64,000 bases of DNA. It comes from Methylomarinum vadi. Its GTDB lineage: Bacteria; Pseudomonadota; Gammaproteobacteria; Methylococcales; Methylomonadaceae. The first letter of the stretch is position 1. Each line of letters opens with the position of its first letter. A program made the translations under genes and the position numbers. The stretch spans positions 496,001 to 560,000 of the forward strand of contig NZ_JPON01000001.1 of the NCBI RefSeq assembly GCF_000733935.1, read 5' to 3'. Positions 1 to 9,036 of this stretch are shown here, piece by piece. The notes under the pieces are model-generated. The model did not search any database and had not been told where the DNA came from. It saw only the letters and a program-made list of their open reading frames with translations.

Positions 1-749
1 CTTGGGAACACGAAGACATCGGCGGCGGCGAGATGTTGAGACAAGAGATGGTTGTCTACATAGCCCGTAAAGGTGACTTCCGGAAATTTTTCCTTTAATT
101 CTTGTAACTGTGGCCCGTCGCCGACGACATATTTACTGCCGGGCAGGTCCAATTCGAGAAAGGACTGGATATTTTTTTCCACCGCGACGCGTCCGATGTA
201 CATGAATACAGGGCGTTCGGTATTGAGGAATTTCTTGTCGCCTTGACAAAATAAGTCAGTGTCGACGCCGCGCGTCCAAACCTTCAGGTTTTTCAATCCC
301 CAGCCGCTTAGGTGCTCATGCATGGATTCCGTGGTCACCAGGGTGTAGACGGCTCCGCCATGGAACCAGCGCATAAAGGCATAACTGACGCTCAGGGGTA
401 CGGGCGCGCGCAATCGGATATATTCGGGAAATTGGGTATGGTAGGCGGTGGTGAAACGTAATTTGTATTTCTTGCAATAGCGTCGCGCGGCCAGGCCTAA
501 AGGTCCCTCGGTGGCGATATGCACGACTTGCGGCCGGATTTCATCGATCATTTTTTCCAATTTACGAAAAGGAAAAAGCGATAAGCGTATTTCGGGATAA
601 GTAGGGGTAGGCACCGTCTTAAAAAATTGCGGGGTGATGAAGCGCACTTCATGTCCCTTCGATTCGATAACCTTTGCGGTATGTTTCAATGTGTTGATAA
701 CACCGTTGACCTGCGGCTCCCAGGCGTCGGTGACAATGACAATTTTCAT
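1..749 (-). CDS. Glycosyltransferase family 4 (GT-B), 3' end outside window
   Basis: Reading on the minus strand from the ATG at 749, the protein begins MKIVIVTDAWEPQVNGV, the usual opening of GT4 glycosyltransferases related to GDP-mannose-dependent alpha-mannosyltransferases. About 249 residues are visible. The N-terminal Rossmann half carries the VHIATEGPLGLAAR motif near residue 80, and the start of the C-terminal nucleotide-sugar domain shows YIGRVAVEKN and VVGDGP. The C-terminal donor-binding E-x7-E region lies off the left edge. It probably transfers a sugar to a lipid or glycan at the cytoplasmic membrane; acceptor and donor cannot be read from this. Family certain, substrate unknown. 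Confidence 0.85.
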   Translation of the reverse strand, partial: MKIVIVTDAWEPQVNGVINTLKHTAKVIESKGHEVRFITPQFFKTVPTPTYPEIRLSLFPFRKLEKMIDEIRPQVVHIATEGPLGLAARRYCKKYKLRFTTAYHTQFPEYIRLRAPVPLSVSYAFMRWFHGGAVYTLVTTESMHEHLSGWGLKNLKVWTRGVDTDLFCQGDKKFLNTERPVFMYIGRVAVEKNIQSFLELDLPGSKYVVGDGPQLQELKEKFPEVTFTGYVDNHLLSQHLAAADVFVFP

Positions 750-896
750 GATTCGATACTCCGTCAAAGGTTGTCTGTGTGAATTCTGTCATCGAATCCA
801 CAGTAATCCGGGAGTTTAACGAAAATATATGAAAATTATGTGAAAAGGAGGATACTTGGTTCTTAACTCCGCGAAGGCTACGTTTTATGGCGAAGT

Positions 897-1661
897 ATGA
901 TCGCTCATGATAGCCCTGAGGCAGCTGTTTTTCATGATTTTGTCATAATGGGATATTACTCTGCACTATTCCGTGATACAGCCACAAAATCTATGAACGT
1001 CAAAAATTCCGACTTTTCTGCTTCTCGCTCATTGGAAACAATTTTTAGAGAACATCTCGAAAATACCGTCAATTGCGGTGATGCGCTTGATCAGCTATTC
1101 AGAAATCTTCCCGATCCTGAGACGCACATTAACCAAGTAAAACATCTGGAGGAAATAGGGGATAAATTGACCGCCGAGGCTTATCGTGCCTTGGAGTTGC
1201 TCAATTATTCAGAGCAAATTCGGATTACCGAGGAATTGGTTAAGCGATTAGATGATATTATCGATGGAATCAACAATACCGCAAGATTGATCGATATATG
1301 CCAACCCAGGCAAATAGAAAATGCCGCGCATGATATTTTATCAAACTTAATTTCCATGATAATCCGACTGCAACAAGAGTTCGCCCGCTACCCGGACAAT
1401 GATTCGGCCAACCTGAGAATATGTTGTAAGGAACTCAAGAAAAACGAGGAATACGCGGACCTCGTCTATCATGAGTGGCGAAAAAAACAACGTAGAGTGT
1501 TGGTGTTGTCTTTAATCGAAGAAAATAATTGGACCGAGATCTTGGGCGTTCTCGAGCAAACGACCGATTCGGTTTATCATGCGGCCTTATTACTCGAGCG
1601 ACTCGTTAGATACCGGCACAATAATGAAAAAAATGGAAACTTTATAGCGCATGATTGCTGA
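897..1661 (+). CDS. DUF47 / PhoU-like helical protein
   Basis: The 254-residue product is almost all helical and charged. It has the pattern of DUF47 (TIGR00153) proteins: an EHLENTVNCGDALDQLF helix, then a KHLEEIGDKLTAEAYRAL segment, then a KRLDDIIDGINNTARL segment. Members of this family resemble PhoU and often accompany Pit-type phosphate transporters, but no transporter gene is in view. The start is uncertain: the ATG at 897 has no clear ribosome-binding site, and an in-frame ATG at 948 or 993 may be used, since the family normally begins only about 20 residues before the first helix. It is divergent from the glycosyltransferase. Confidence 0.7.
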   Translation: MIAHDSPEAAVFHDFVIMGYYSALFRDTATKSMNVKNSDFSASRSLETIFREHLENTVNCGDALDQLFRNLPDPETHINQVKHLEEIGDKLTAEAYRALELLNYSEQIRITEELVKRLDDIIDGINNTARLIDICQPRQIENAAHDILSNLISMIIRLQQEFARYPDNDSANLRICCKELKKNEEYADLVYHEWRKKQRRVLVLSLIEENNWTEILGVLEQTTDSVYHAALLLERLVRYRHNNEKNGNFIAHDC

Positions 1662-1856
1662 TAATGTCGTCAATCTTTACCGCGCATTCAAAAATGCGAT
1701 TCGCTATTCAACAGAGCTAAATTTGTAGGTTTGTCCTAAATATGATAATGGTTGACTTCAACAAATTCCGTTTATTCACCGCCTGCTAAATAATTTCCGA
1801 TAGCGTAAACGGTAAATTGCATTTATAACAATAAGCTGGCTTATGGAGGGCTGAAC

Positions 1857-2048
1857 ATGTTCACATCATCTTTTTTCCCCAGGTTGATCCTTTGCTTTAT
1901 CGTATTGTTGATATTGATTGTGTTGCACATCATTCCTCTGCCTATTCTGGAAGTGTTGATTTTATATGTCATGATATTTCGCCCTATCTGGTTCAAAAAC
2001 CTGGTTGATCAAATTTATAGCCGAGAGAACACCGACCCCTCGTCATGA
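1857..2048 (+). CDS. Small hydrophobic membrane protein, unknown function
   Basis: A 63-residue ORF begins with ATG behind a strong GGAGGG ribosome-binding site (tatggagggctgaac). It contains a long hydrophobic stretch (residues about 8-40, one hairpin or two short membrane segments) and a polar tail with a WFKNLVDQIY helix. I do not recognise the family. A second small hydrophobic ORF follows at 2061 and runs into the insertion sequence. Confidence 0.55.
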   Translation: MFTSSFFPRLILCFIVLLILIVLHIIPLPILEVLILYVMIFRPIWFKNLVDQIYSRENTDPSS

Positions 2049-2060
2049 GGCCGTTATTTA

Positions 2061-2201
2061 ATGGCATTGCCGCTTGTGGCAAATGGTTGCATCGGCTGGA
2101 CGCTAATTGCTTTTTCCATCGTTAAGCCCTGGATTTATTTAAATAAACGGTTGTCCCAGGTCCGTTTATACTGTTCGCACTTCAAATTTCGGTTCTTTTG
2201 A
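2061..2201 (+). pseudogene. Possible small membrane ORF interrupted by IS1182-type element
   Basis: ATG at 2061 opens a 46-codon frame with a plausible membrane helix (GWTLIAFSIVKPWIYL). It continues for about eight codons into the left terminal repeat of the insertion sequence before stopping. It sits 12 bp after the preceding small membrane gene. It may be the 5' end of a gene cut by the insertion, or just an open frame; I cannot find its continuation beyond 4009. Confidence 0.25.
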
Positions 2202-4009
2202 TGCCCTCATCCAGCCTTCTCCCGAAGGAGGCTGTCGTAAAAGCCCCCCAACCAGCTACATACGGTAAAATAACCCTATCCAAACCTATTAGAAATAGAT
2301 CAATGGCAGCCGAAGTAAACATTAGACCCGTCAGGACATTGTATAGCGCCAAGCAATATTCGCTATTCGATGAATGCGAGGTTGAACCGTTACCTGAGTT
2401 GATCGCTCAATCGATCTCGAGCGAACCGATGGCCCATTTTGAAGCGCCCGACCCGCGCGGCTTATCGATCAACGGTAAACCGCTCGGCGAACATCTGGAG
2501 CACGCCGGCTTAACCATCCCGTTGAAATTGCGCCCCTTCCTGCAATCGCTATCCTTCGCCGAGTTCGAAGCCCGTTATCGGCCCGGCGGGCGTCCGCCGT
2601 ATGCGCCACGTGCGATGGTGGGGATTATTCTCTACGGCCTGTTACAAGGCATCAGCAGCCTGCGCGACTTGGAGCGTTTAGCTCGAGCCGATGTGGGGTG
2701 TTGGTGGCTAAGTGGCGGTATCATGCCGGATCACTCAGTCATTGGCCGTTTCGTCCATCAGCATGCCGAATCATTGACGACCGAATTTTTCGATCAACTG
2801 GCGCGTCGTACTTTGAAAGTCACAGGCTCAGGCACGACGACGTTGGCGGGCGACGGTACCGTGATCGAAGCCATGTCCTCCCGGTTTCAATTGATGAAGG
2901 AAGAAGCGCTCAAGCAAGCCTTGGCGCAAGCGCAGGAAGCCGCGCAAGCCAAACCCGACGATGCAGCGGCAAGCAAGCGGTTGAACCTATTGGAACAAGC
3001 CCAAGCCGAGCTAAAGTCTCGCCAGCAAAAACAAGCCGCCAAAGGCAAAGATCCGGCCAAGACCCAAGTACAAAGCAACGAGCCGGAGGCGGTATTACAG
3101 CCGCAAAAGAACTCCAAAGACTTTCGCGGCAGTTATAAACCGTCGGTATTGGCGAACGACAATCGAGTGATCGTGGCTTGCGACGTTCATCCTTCCAGCG
3201 AAACCGAGGTGGTGCCGGGCTTACTGGATCGCGCCCAAGCCATGGGAGGCGTCGAAACAGCTCTGTTCGATGCTGGCTATTTCAGCAATGGCGTCTTGGA
3301 TACTGCTGAGCAACACAACATCGAATTGCTTTGTCCGGAAGGCCAAAGTGAAGGAGACGATTGGAACAAACAATCCAACAAACAAATCCCCAAAAGCCGC
3401 TTTATTTATCAGGCCGACGACGACACCTATCGCTGTCCGGGGCAACAACGCTTGACTCGCCGTCACACCTGCAAAGGCGGTAAAAGTGGCCGCGCTTATA
3501 CCGTCTACGCCTGCGATGCCTGTTCAGACTGCCCGCTGAAATCCCAATGCACGCGTAGCGAGAGTGGTCGCACCCTCAAACGCTATGACAGCGATACACA
3601 AAAAGAAGCCCTGCGCCTGAAAATGGACCAGCCCGAACCTCGGCAACGCTATCGACAGCGGCAGGCCATGGTGGAGCCCGTCTTCAGTCAGCTACGCGGT
3701 CGCCAAGGTTTGAATCGCTTTCGCCGTAAAGGTTTGGCGGGTGTCAAAGTAGAGTTCGCCTTGCACGCCATGGCTTACAATCTGAGCCGCGCCTTAGTGG
3801 CAGCTCTTTTTCGTGCTTTATATCATTGGCTTAGCCGGTTTATGAGCTCGTTTGACCGAATGGTCGACATTTGGCTGAGTTACACTACTGACTTGCCAAC
3901 TTCGCCGACCGTGGAAAATACGGCCGGTTTCCAGTGGTAAATCAAAGAAATTGGGGTTTTACGACGCCCTCCGAAGGGCGAAGGAATTAAGGTGCCGAAA
4001 TTTGAAGTG
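2178..4009 (+). mobile_element. IS1182-type insertion sequence with 15-bp terminal inverted repeats
   Basis: The left end cacttcaaatttcgg (2178-2192) is repeated as an exact reverse complement at 3995-4009, giving a 1832-bp element around one transposase gene. Just inside, both ends carry a further related segment: gtcgtaaaa followed by a C run, and a hairpin (acgccctccgaagggcg on the right, an imperfect one on the left). I see no convincing target-site duplication. A 13-bp match to the terminal repeat occurs alone at 35702-35714. Confidence 0.75.
2303..3940 (+). CDS. IS1182-family DDE transposase
   Basis: From the ATG at 2303 (MAAEVNIRPVRTLYS) the protein has 545 residues. The N-terminal part has the DUF772/InsH-like domain (RPGGRPPYAPRAMVGIILYG, then ISSLRDLERLARADVGCWWL). 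A charged Ala/Gln/Lys-rich linker follows. The DDE catalytic domain shows D in LAGDGTVIEA, D in LFDAGYFSNG and E in MVEPVFSQLRG. A Cys-rich zinc-binding segment (C-x2-C-x2-C-x5-C near CDACSDCPLKSQC) lies before the last acidic residue, as in this family. The frame is also open upstream to a TTG at 2198, inside the terminal repeat, but the later ATG gives the usual protein start. It appears intact. Confidence 0.9.
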   Translation: MAAEVNIRPVRTLYSAKQYSLFDECEVEPLPELIAQSISSEPMAHFEAPDPRGLSINGKPLGEHLEHAGLTIPLKLRPFLQSLSFAEFEARYRPGGRPPYAPRAMVGIILYGLLQGISSLRDLERLARADVGCWWLSGGIMPDHSVIGRFVHQHAESLTTEFFDQLARRTLKVTGSGTTTLAGDGTVIEAMSSRFQLMKEEALKQALAQAQEAAQAKPDDAAASKRLNLLEQAQAELKSRQQKQAAKGKDPAKTQVQSNEPEAVLQPQKNSKDFRGSYKPSVLANDNRVIVACDVHPSSETEVVPGLLDRAQAMGGVETALFDAGYFSNGVLDTAEQHNIELLCPEGQSEGDDWNKQSNKQIPKSRFIYQADDDTYRCPGQQRLTRRHTCKGGKSGRAYTVYACDACSDCPLKSQCTRSESGRTLKRYDSDTQKEALRLKMDQPEPRQRYRQRQAMVEPVFSQLRGRQGLNRFRRKGLAGVKVEFALHAMAYNLSRALVAALFRALYHWLSRFMSSFDRMVDIWLSYTTDLPTSPTVENTAGFQW

Positions 4010-4233
4010 TGATGACTATATTTAATCGTCATTCGGGAAGGACCTGAAAAACAGTTAACATTCGTGCTGGAATAGTCGGTTCTTAACTGGACCTGAAATC
4101 CTTTTCAGCCCTTTAAATTTTTCTATCACCACGTTCTTTGATGGAAGAAATGTCCTCGCTCATCAAACGAGGAGTACACTATGCCAACTGGAACCAGCAA
4201 ATTGTGACATTTACGATATAGAGGCGACCCAAT

Positions 4234-6465
4234 ATGGATAAGCACCCCCACATTACATTAGGCGACGATTCAATCAAAATCACGGAGGCACGTCATCATG
4301 ACCCCTTTGCCGTTTTGGGGCGCCATCACCAGGGCGGACACGTTAAAGTTAGGCTGTATATGCCTTACGCCGAAACAGTCAGTTTTGCCGATGGAGGTCC
4401 GCAGATTCCGCGTTTGACCGGCACCGACTTCTTCGAGTATGTGGCCAAGGGTAAGGAATTGCCTCGACATTACCGACTGGCCTGGATCGATAAGGATGGC
4501 GGCGAACATACCGATTACGACCCATACGATTTTCCTGTCCAGTTGCCGGAATTCGACCGTCATCTGTTCGCCGAAGGCAAACATTGGCACGCCTACCGAA
4601 AGATGGGATCGAATTTGCATACGGTAGACGGCATCGACGGAGTATTGTTTACGGTCTGGGCGCCTAATGCGGGTAGGGTCAGCGTCGTAGGCGATTTTAA
4701 TCGCTGGGATGGCCGTTGCCACCCCATGCGCACTTTGGGCGGAAGCGGTATCTGGGAGCTTTTTATACCGGGCTTGAAGGACGGTTCTCTGTATAAATTC
4801 GAAATCATGAACCGCCATAGCGGACAAATCCTGGTCAAGACCGATCCTTACGGCCGCCAATTCGAAGTTAGGCCCAATACCTCGTCCATCGTCGTACGGG
4901 ACGATACCTATGAATGGCAGGATCAGACATGGATGGAAAAACGTGGCGGCCATGATTGGTTGCATGAGCCCATGTCGATTTACGAAGTCCACCTCGGTTC
5001 ATGGAGACGGGACGAACAGGGTAATTTGCTCAATTATCGCGAGCTGGCCGATCAATTGGTCGCATACGTCAAGGATTTGGGCTTTACCCATATCGAATTG
5101 CTGCCGATCACCGAACACCCGCTGGATGCCTCCTGGGGCTATCAAACCACGGGATATTTCGCGCCCACCAGCCGCTTCGGCACTCCCGACGATTTCCGCT
5201 ACTTCGTCGATACCCTTCATCAGAACAATATCGGCATCATTCTGGATTGGGTGCCGGCCCATTTTCCCAAAGACGATTTCGCCCTGGCCCGTTTCGACGG
5301 CACGGCGCTGTATGAACACGAAGATCCGCGCAAAGGCGAACACCGTGACTGGGGGACCTTGATCTACAACTATGGCCGCAACGAAGTGAAAAACTTTTTA
5401 CTGTCGAGCGCCATTTATTGGCTGGAAGAATTTCATCTCGACGGCTTGCGGGTGGATGCCGTGGCCTCGATGCTGTATCTGGATTATTCGCGCGAAGAAG
5501 GGGAATGGCTTCCGAACGAATACGGCGGCAACGAAAATATCGAGGCGATCGACTTTTTCCGGGAATTGAATGCGGTGACGCATCAGCAGCACCCGGGGAC
5601 CGTGATGATGGCCGAAGAGTCGACCGCCTGGGGCGGCGTGACGCGCCCCACCTATGTCGGCGGCCTGGGTTTTTCGATGAAATGGAACATGGGTTGGATG
5701 AACGACATTCTAGAATACATGGAGGAAGATCCCGTTCATCGAAAATACCATCACGATAAATTAACCTTCGGCATGCTGTACGCCTTTACCGAAAACTTTA
5801 CCTTGCCTTTTTCCCATGACGAGGTCGTCCACGGCAAGGGATCGATGGTGGAAAAAATGCCGGGGGACGAGTGGCAGCGCTTCGCCAATCTGCGCGCGCT
5901 GTACACGATGATGTTCACCTATCCCGGGAAAAAACTGTTATTCATGGGCTGTGAATTCGGGCAGGGCACGCAGTGGAATTTCAATCAGGCGTTGGACTGG
6001 TACGTATTGGATTACGCTCATCATCGCGGCGTTCAAACCTTGTTGAAGGACTTGAACAATCTGTATAAGGGGCAGCCTTGCTTGTTTAAGCACGATTTCG
6101 ATCATCTCGGTTTTGAATGGATAGATTGCCACGATGCCGAACAATCTGTCATCAGCTATCGTCGGAAAAACGAGGATCAGGAATTGATTGTCGTGCTCAA
6201 TTTTACCCCCGTGGTCAGGGACAATTACCGTATCGGCGTGCCGGTAGCGGGACGCTATCAAGAAGTTATCAATTCGGATTCGAGCGTGTACGACGGCAGT
6301 AACGTCACCAATGGCGCGGTCACGTCCGAACCGGTAGCCTGGATGAACCTGCCGCATTCGGTCAGTCTGACCTTACCGCCATTGGCCGGGGTCATTCTAA
6401 AACTCGAGGAACAGAAAAAACCGCGCCAAACGCGCCGAGCGAAATCCAAGAAAGCCGAAAAATAG
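4234..6465 (+). CDS. glgB: 1,4-alpha-glucan branching enzyme, intact copy
   Basis: The 743-residue protein has the full length and domain order of GlgB: N1 domain (about 20-115), CBM48 (about 130-215, [10 protein letters not shown]), GH13 catalytic barrel (about 250-600) and an all-beta C-terminal domain. The four GH13 motifs are visible: DWVPAHFP (about 338), [10 protein letters not shown] with the nucleophile Asp (about 408), MAEEST with the acid/base Glu (about 461) and FSHDEVVH (about 529). It makes alpha-1,6 branches in glycogen in the cytoplasm. A basic Lys/Arg-rich tail (last 20 residues) is unusual. The ribosome-binding site is gaggcgaccc upstream of ATG. A terminator follows at 6485. 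Confidence 0.97.
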   Translation: MDKHPHITLGDDSIKITEARHHDPFAVLGRHHQGGHVKVRLYMPYAETVSFADGGPQIPRLTGTDFFEYVAKGKELPRHYRLAWIDKDGGEHTDYDPYDFPVQLPEFDRHLFAEGKHWHAYRKMGSNLHTVDGIDGVLFTVWAPNAGRVSVVGDFNRWDGRCHPMRTLGGSGIWELFIPGLKDGSLYKFEIMNRHSGQILVKTDPYGRQFEVRPNTSSIVVRDDTYEWQDQTWMEKRGGHDWLHEPMSIYEVHLGSWRRDEQGNLLNYRELADQLVAYVKDLGFTHIELLPITEHPLDASWGYQTTGYFAPTSRFGTPDDFRYFVDTLHQNNIGIILDWVPAHFPKDDFALARFDGTALYEHEDPRKGEHRDWGTLIYNYGRNEVKNFLLSSAIYWLEEFHLDGLRVDAVASMLYLDYSREEGEWLPNEYGGNENIEAIDFFRELNAVTHQQHPGTVMMAEESTAWGGVTRPTYVGGLGFSMKWNMGWMNDILEYMEEDPVHRKYHHDKLTFGMLYAFTENFTLPFSHDEVVHGKGSMVEKMPGDEWQRFANLRALYTMMFTYPGKKLLFMGCEFGQGTQWNFNQALDWYVLDYAHHRGVQTLLKDLNNLYKGQPCLFKHDFDHLGFEWIDCHDAEQSVISYRRKNEDQELIVVLNFTPVVRDNYRIGVPVAGRYQEVINSDSSVYDGSNVTNGAVTSEPVAWMNLPHSVSLTLPPLAGVILKLEEQKKPRQTRRAKSKKAEK

Positions 6466-6484
6466 GTTTAACATTCCACTCGAA

Positions 6485-6520
6485 CGCTCTCCTTCGTGGT
6501 CGAGGGAGAGCGAAGTTTTT
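6485..6520 (+). terminator. Rho-independent terminator after glgB
   Basis: An 8-bp perfect stem CGCTCTCC / GGAGAGCG (6485-6492 and 6505-6512) is followed by aagttttt. It lies 19 bp after the glgB stop and separates the two convergent branching-enzyme genes. Confidence 0.75.
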
Positions 6521-6524
6521 GGAT

Positions 6525-8453
6525 TCAGATTTCGGGAGCGCCTGGCTTCAACAGCAGGGCGGTCAAGGCCGGTAACTTGCCGATGCGGATCGAGAACTCC
6601 TGTCCATGCCACGGAGTGTCTTCCATGGCATAGGTTTTGGCCGGCGCCGACCGGCTAAATCCGCCGTATTCCTCGCTATTGCTGTTGAATATTTCGCTAT
6701 AGGAAGTCGGGTAGGGGACGCCAATGCGGTAATCGAAGCGTGAAATGGCCGAAAAATTGATGACGATGATCAGCGCGATTCGCGGGTCCTTCGCTTTTCG
6801 GCTAAACACAATAATACTTTGTTCGTGGTTGTTGGAATCAATCCAGGAAAAACCGGCGGGCCGGCAATCCATTTCGTGCAAGACCGGTTCGTTGCGGTAA
6901 AGGAAATTCAAGCTTTTAAAATACAATTGCAAGCGCTGGTTCATGTCGTTGTCCAGCTGTTGCCACGCTAATTCGGCGGATTCGTTCCACTCCTGTTGTT
7001 GGCCAAATTCCGCGCCCATGAAATTCAACTTCTTGCCCGGATGGGTCGCCATAAAGAAAAACAACAACCGCAGATTGGCGAATTTTTCCCATGCGTTGCC
7101 CGGCATCTTGGTATAAAGCGATCCTTTCATGTGGACCACTTCGTCATGCGACAGGGATAAAATGAAATTTTCCTCGAAGGCATAGTGGAAGATGAATCCC
7201 AGGCGGTTGTGATGATATTGGCGGAATTCGGGCGGGGTTTGCAGATAATTGAGAATATCGTGCATCCAGCCCATATTCCATTTGAAGCCGAAACCGAGGC
7301 CGCCGGCGTCGGTCGGGCGTGTCACGCCGGCCCAGGCGGTCGATTCTTCCGCGATCATCATGACGCCGGGAAAACGGCCATGAACGATGTAATTGGTATG
7401 TTTCAGAAACTCGATCGCCTCCAGGTTTTCATTGCCGCCGTAGATATTCGGTATCCATTCGCCTTGCTTGCGCGAATAATCCAGATACAGCATCGAGGCG
7501 ACCGCATCGACCCTGAGGCCGTCGAAATGGTAATGCTCCAACCAGAACAAGGCGTTGGCGATCAGAAAGTTTTCGACTTCGTGGCGGCCGTAATTGAAGA
7601 TCAACGTTCCCCAATCCTTGTGCTCGCCCTTGCGCGGATCTTCGTGTTCATACAGCGCCGTGCCGTCGAAACGGGCCAGGGCATGGGCGTCTTTGGGGAA
7701 ATGGCCCGCCACCCAGTCGAGCAAGACGCCGATTCCGTTTTGGTGGCATTGGTCGATAAAGGCCATAAGCTCTTCGGGCTTGCCCAGGCGAGACGTCGGC
7801 GCATAAAAATTCGACACCTGGTAGCCCCAGGACGGTTCATAAGGGTGTTCGGCGACCGGTAGAATTTCGATATGGGTAAAGCCCATCTCCTTGACGTAAC
7901 GAATCAGTTTTTCCGCGATTTCCTTGTAATTCAGCAGGCGGTTGCCCGGGCCGCGCCGCCACGATCCCAAATGCACTTCGTATATCGTGATCGGCGTTCG
8001 CCAAACGTTGGTTCGGCGGCGCTTTTGCAGCCATTCGTCGTCATGCCATTGATAAATATTGTCGATGCTGTAAACCACACTTTCGGTATCCGGCGCGGTT
8101 TTCATATAGAAGGCATAAGGATCCGATTTAAGGCAGGGATCGCCATGGCGAGGAAAAATCTGGTATTGATAATGCTCGCCGTTGCCGATATTCGGAACGA
8201 ACAATTCCCAGATGCCGGAAGCGCTATGAAAACGCATGGGATGGCCGCTGCCGTCCCAATCGTTAAAATCGCCAACCACATTGATGGCCACGGCATTCGG
8301 CGCCCAGACGGCAAAATTGATGCCGGCGATATCTCGATAAGTTTGCGGATGAGCGCCTAAGACCTGGTAAATGTGGTAATGATTGCCTGCGCCGAATAAC
8401 TGCCTGTCGTGATCGCTGATAAAGGAAACATCCAGCGCATAAGTATCGATTAA
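6525..8453 (-). pseudogene. glgB: 3' part of a tandem GlgB fusion gene (complete second branching-enzyme unit), cut by IS200-like element
   Basis: This frame encodes a normal GlgB catalytic unit: CBM48 (VVGDFNDWDG), [26 protein letters not shown] and LSHDEVVH, ending after the C-terminal beta domain. It has no start codon of its own at the right place. The frame remains open upstream of the first GTG (8291) for 54 codons, reading TYALDVSFISDHDRQLFGAG, and hits a TAA at 8454-8456 at the junction with the insertion. That 5' segment matches the linker that joins N1 and CBM48 in GlgB; the N1 domain preceding it is found on the other side of the insertion. A shortened protein from the GTG at 8291 would lack half of the CBM48 domain. 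Confidence 0.85.
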
Positions 8454-8460
8454 TTATCCA

Positions 8461-9036
8461 TCATAAGGTTTAAACCACCGGCTTTAGCCGGTCAGCTTTA
8501 GCTGCGATAATTTGCCCAAGGAGGTGGCGATGGACTATAGATACGGCAGCCATACGGTTTACCAAATTGAGTATCATTTTGTTTGGGTTACGAAGTATCG
8601 TTATAAAGTGCTGAAGGATGAAATAGCCGAACGAGTGAGAGACTTGGTGCGGCAGACATGCGAAGCCTTTGAGATACGGATTATCAAAGGTGTCGTGAGC
8701 AAAGATCATGTGCACATTTTGGTGAGTGCGCCGCCGACTATGGCCCCAAGCGAAATCATGAGGCGAATCAAGGGACGAACTTCGAGCTATCTGTTCGAAG
8801 AGTTCCCGCACTTGAAAAAGCGATATTGGGGTCGACATTTTTGAGCCCGCGGTTATTTTTGCGCCACAGTGGGGCAAATGACTGATGAGATGATAAAGCA
8901 ATATTTGGAGCATCACTTTGAACCTAATCCAAACGATAATTTCAAGATGGAGCCCGACTAAGACGCGTCGTTTAGTCGACGCGTATCCGGACTTTCAGTC
9001 CGTTATTGGAACCCACCCGCTTGAGCGGGTGGTTGT
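8461..9036 (+). mobile_element. IS200/IS605-type element inserted in the second glgB
   Basis: Between the two halves of the branching-enzyme gene lies about 0.58 kb with a single Y1 transposase gene. A hairpin stands near each end: ACCGGC-ttta-GCCGGT (8477-8492) on the left and CCACCCGC-ttga-GCGGGTGG (9013-9032) on the right. Subterminal hairpins, a lone tnpA and the absence of inverted repeats or a target duplication are typical of IS200-like elements. Ends are approximate, plus or minus about 10 bp. Confidence 0.8.
8530..8961 (+). pseudogene. tnpA: IS200-like Y1 transposase tnpA with internal stop
   Basis: ATG at 8530, behind ggaggtggc, begins MDYRYGSHTVYQIEYHFVWV, the standard opening of IS200 TnpA. 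The HUH metal-binding motif is present (KDHVHILV). At 8842-8844 the frame has TGA where the family has Trp (WGRHF then W). Reading through, the same frame continues with ARGYFCATVG and EMIKQYLEHHFEPNP to a TAA at 8959. The catalytic Tyr of this family lies in that last helix (probably the Tyr of QYLEHH), so the truncated product should be inactive. A TGG to TGA change explains it. Confidence 0.85.

Noticed and set aside
4180-4207. Eight-codon ORF (MPTGTSKL) with an aggag sequence just upstream of glgB
   Set aside because: Too short to support; no attenuator structure follows and it could be chance.
4270-4992. 240-codon minus-strand ORF inside glgB, and similar long antisense ORFs in glgB, RND, czc and nif genes
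   Set aside because: These are shadows created by codon bias; the sense frames have complete domain motifs.
8470-8916. 148-codon minus-strand ORF across the IS200-like element
   Set aside because: It is the antisense of tnpA and the element's hairpin; the plus frame carries the family motifs.
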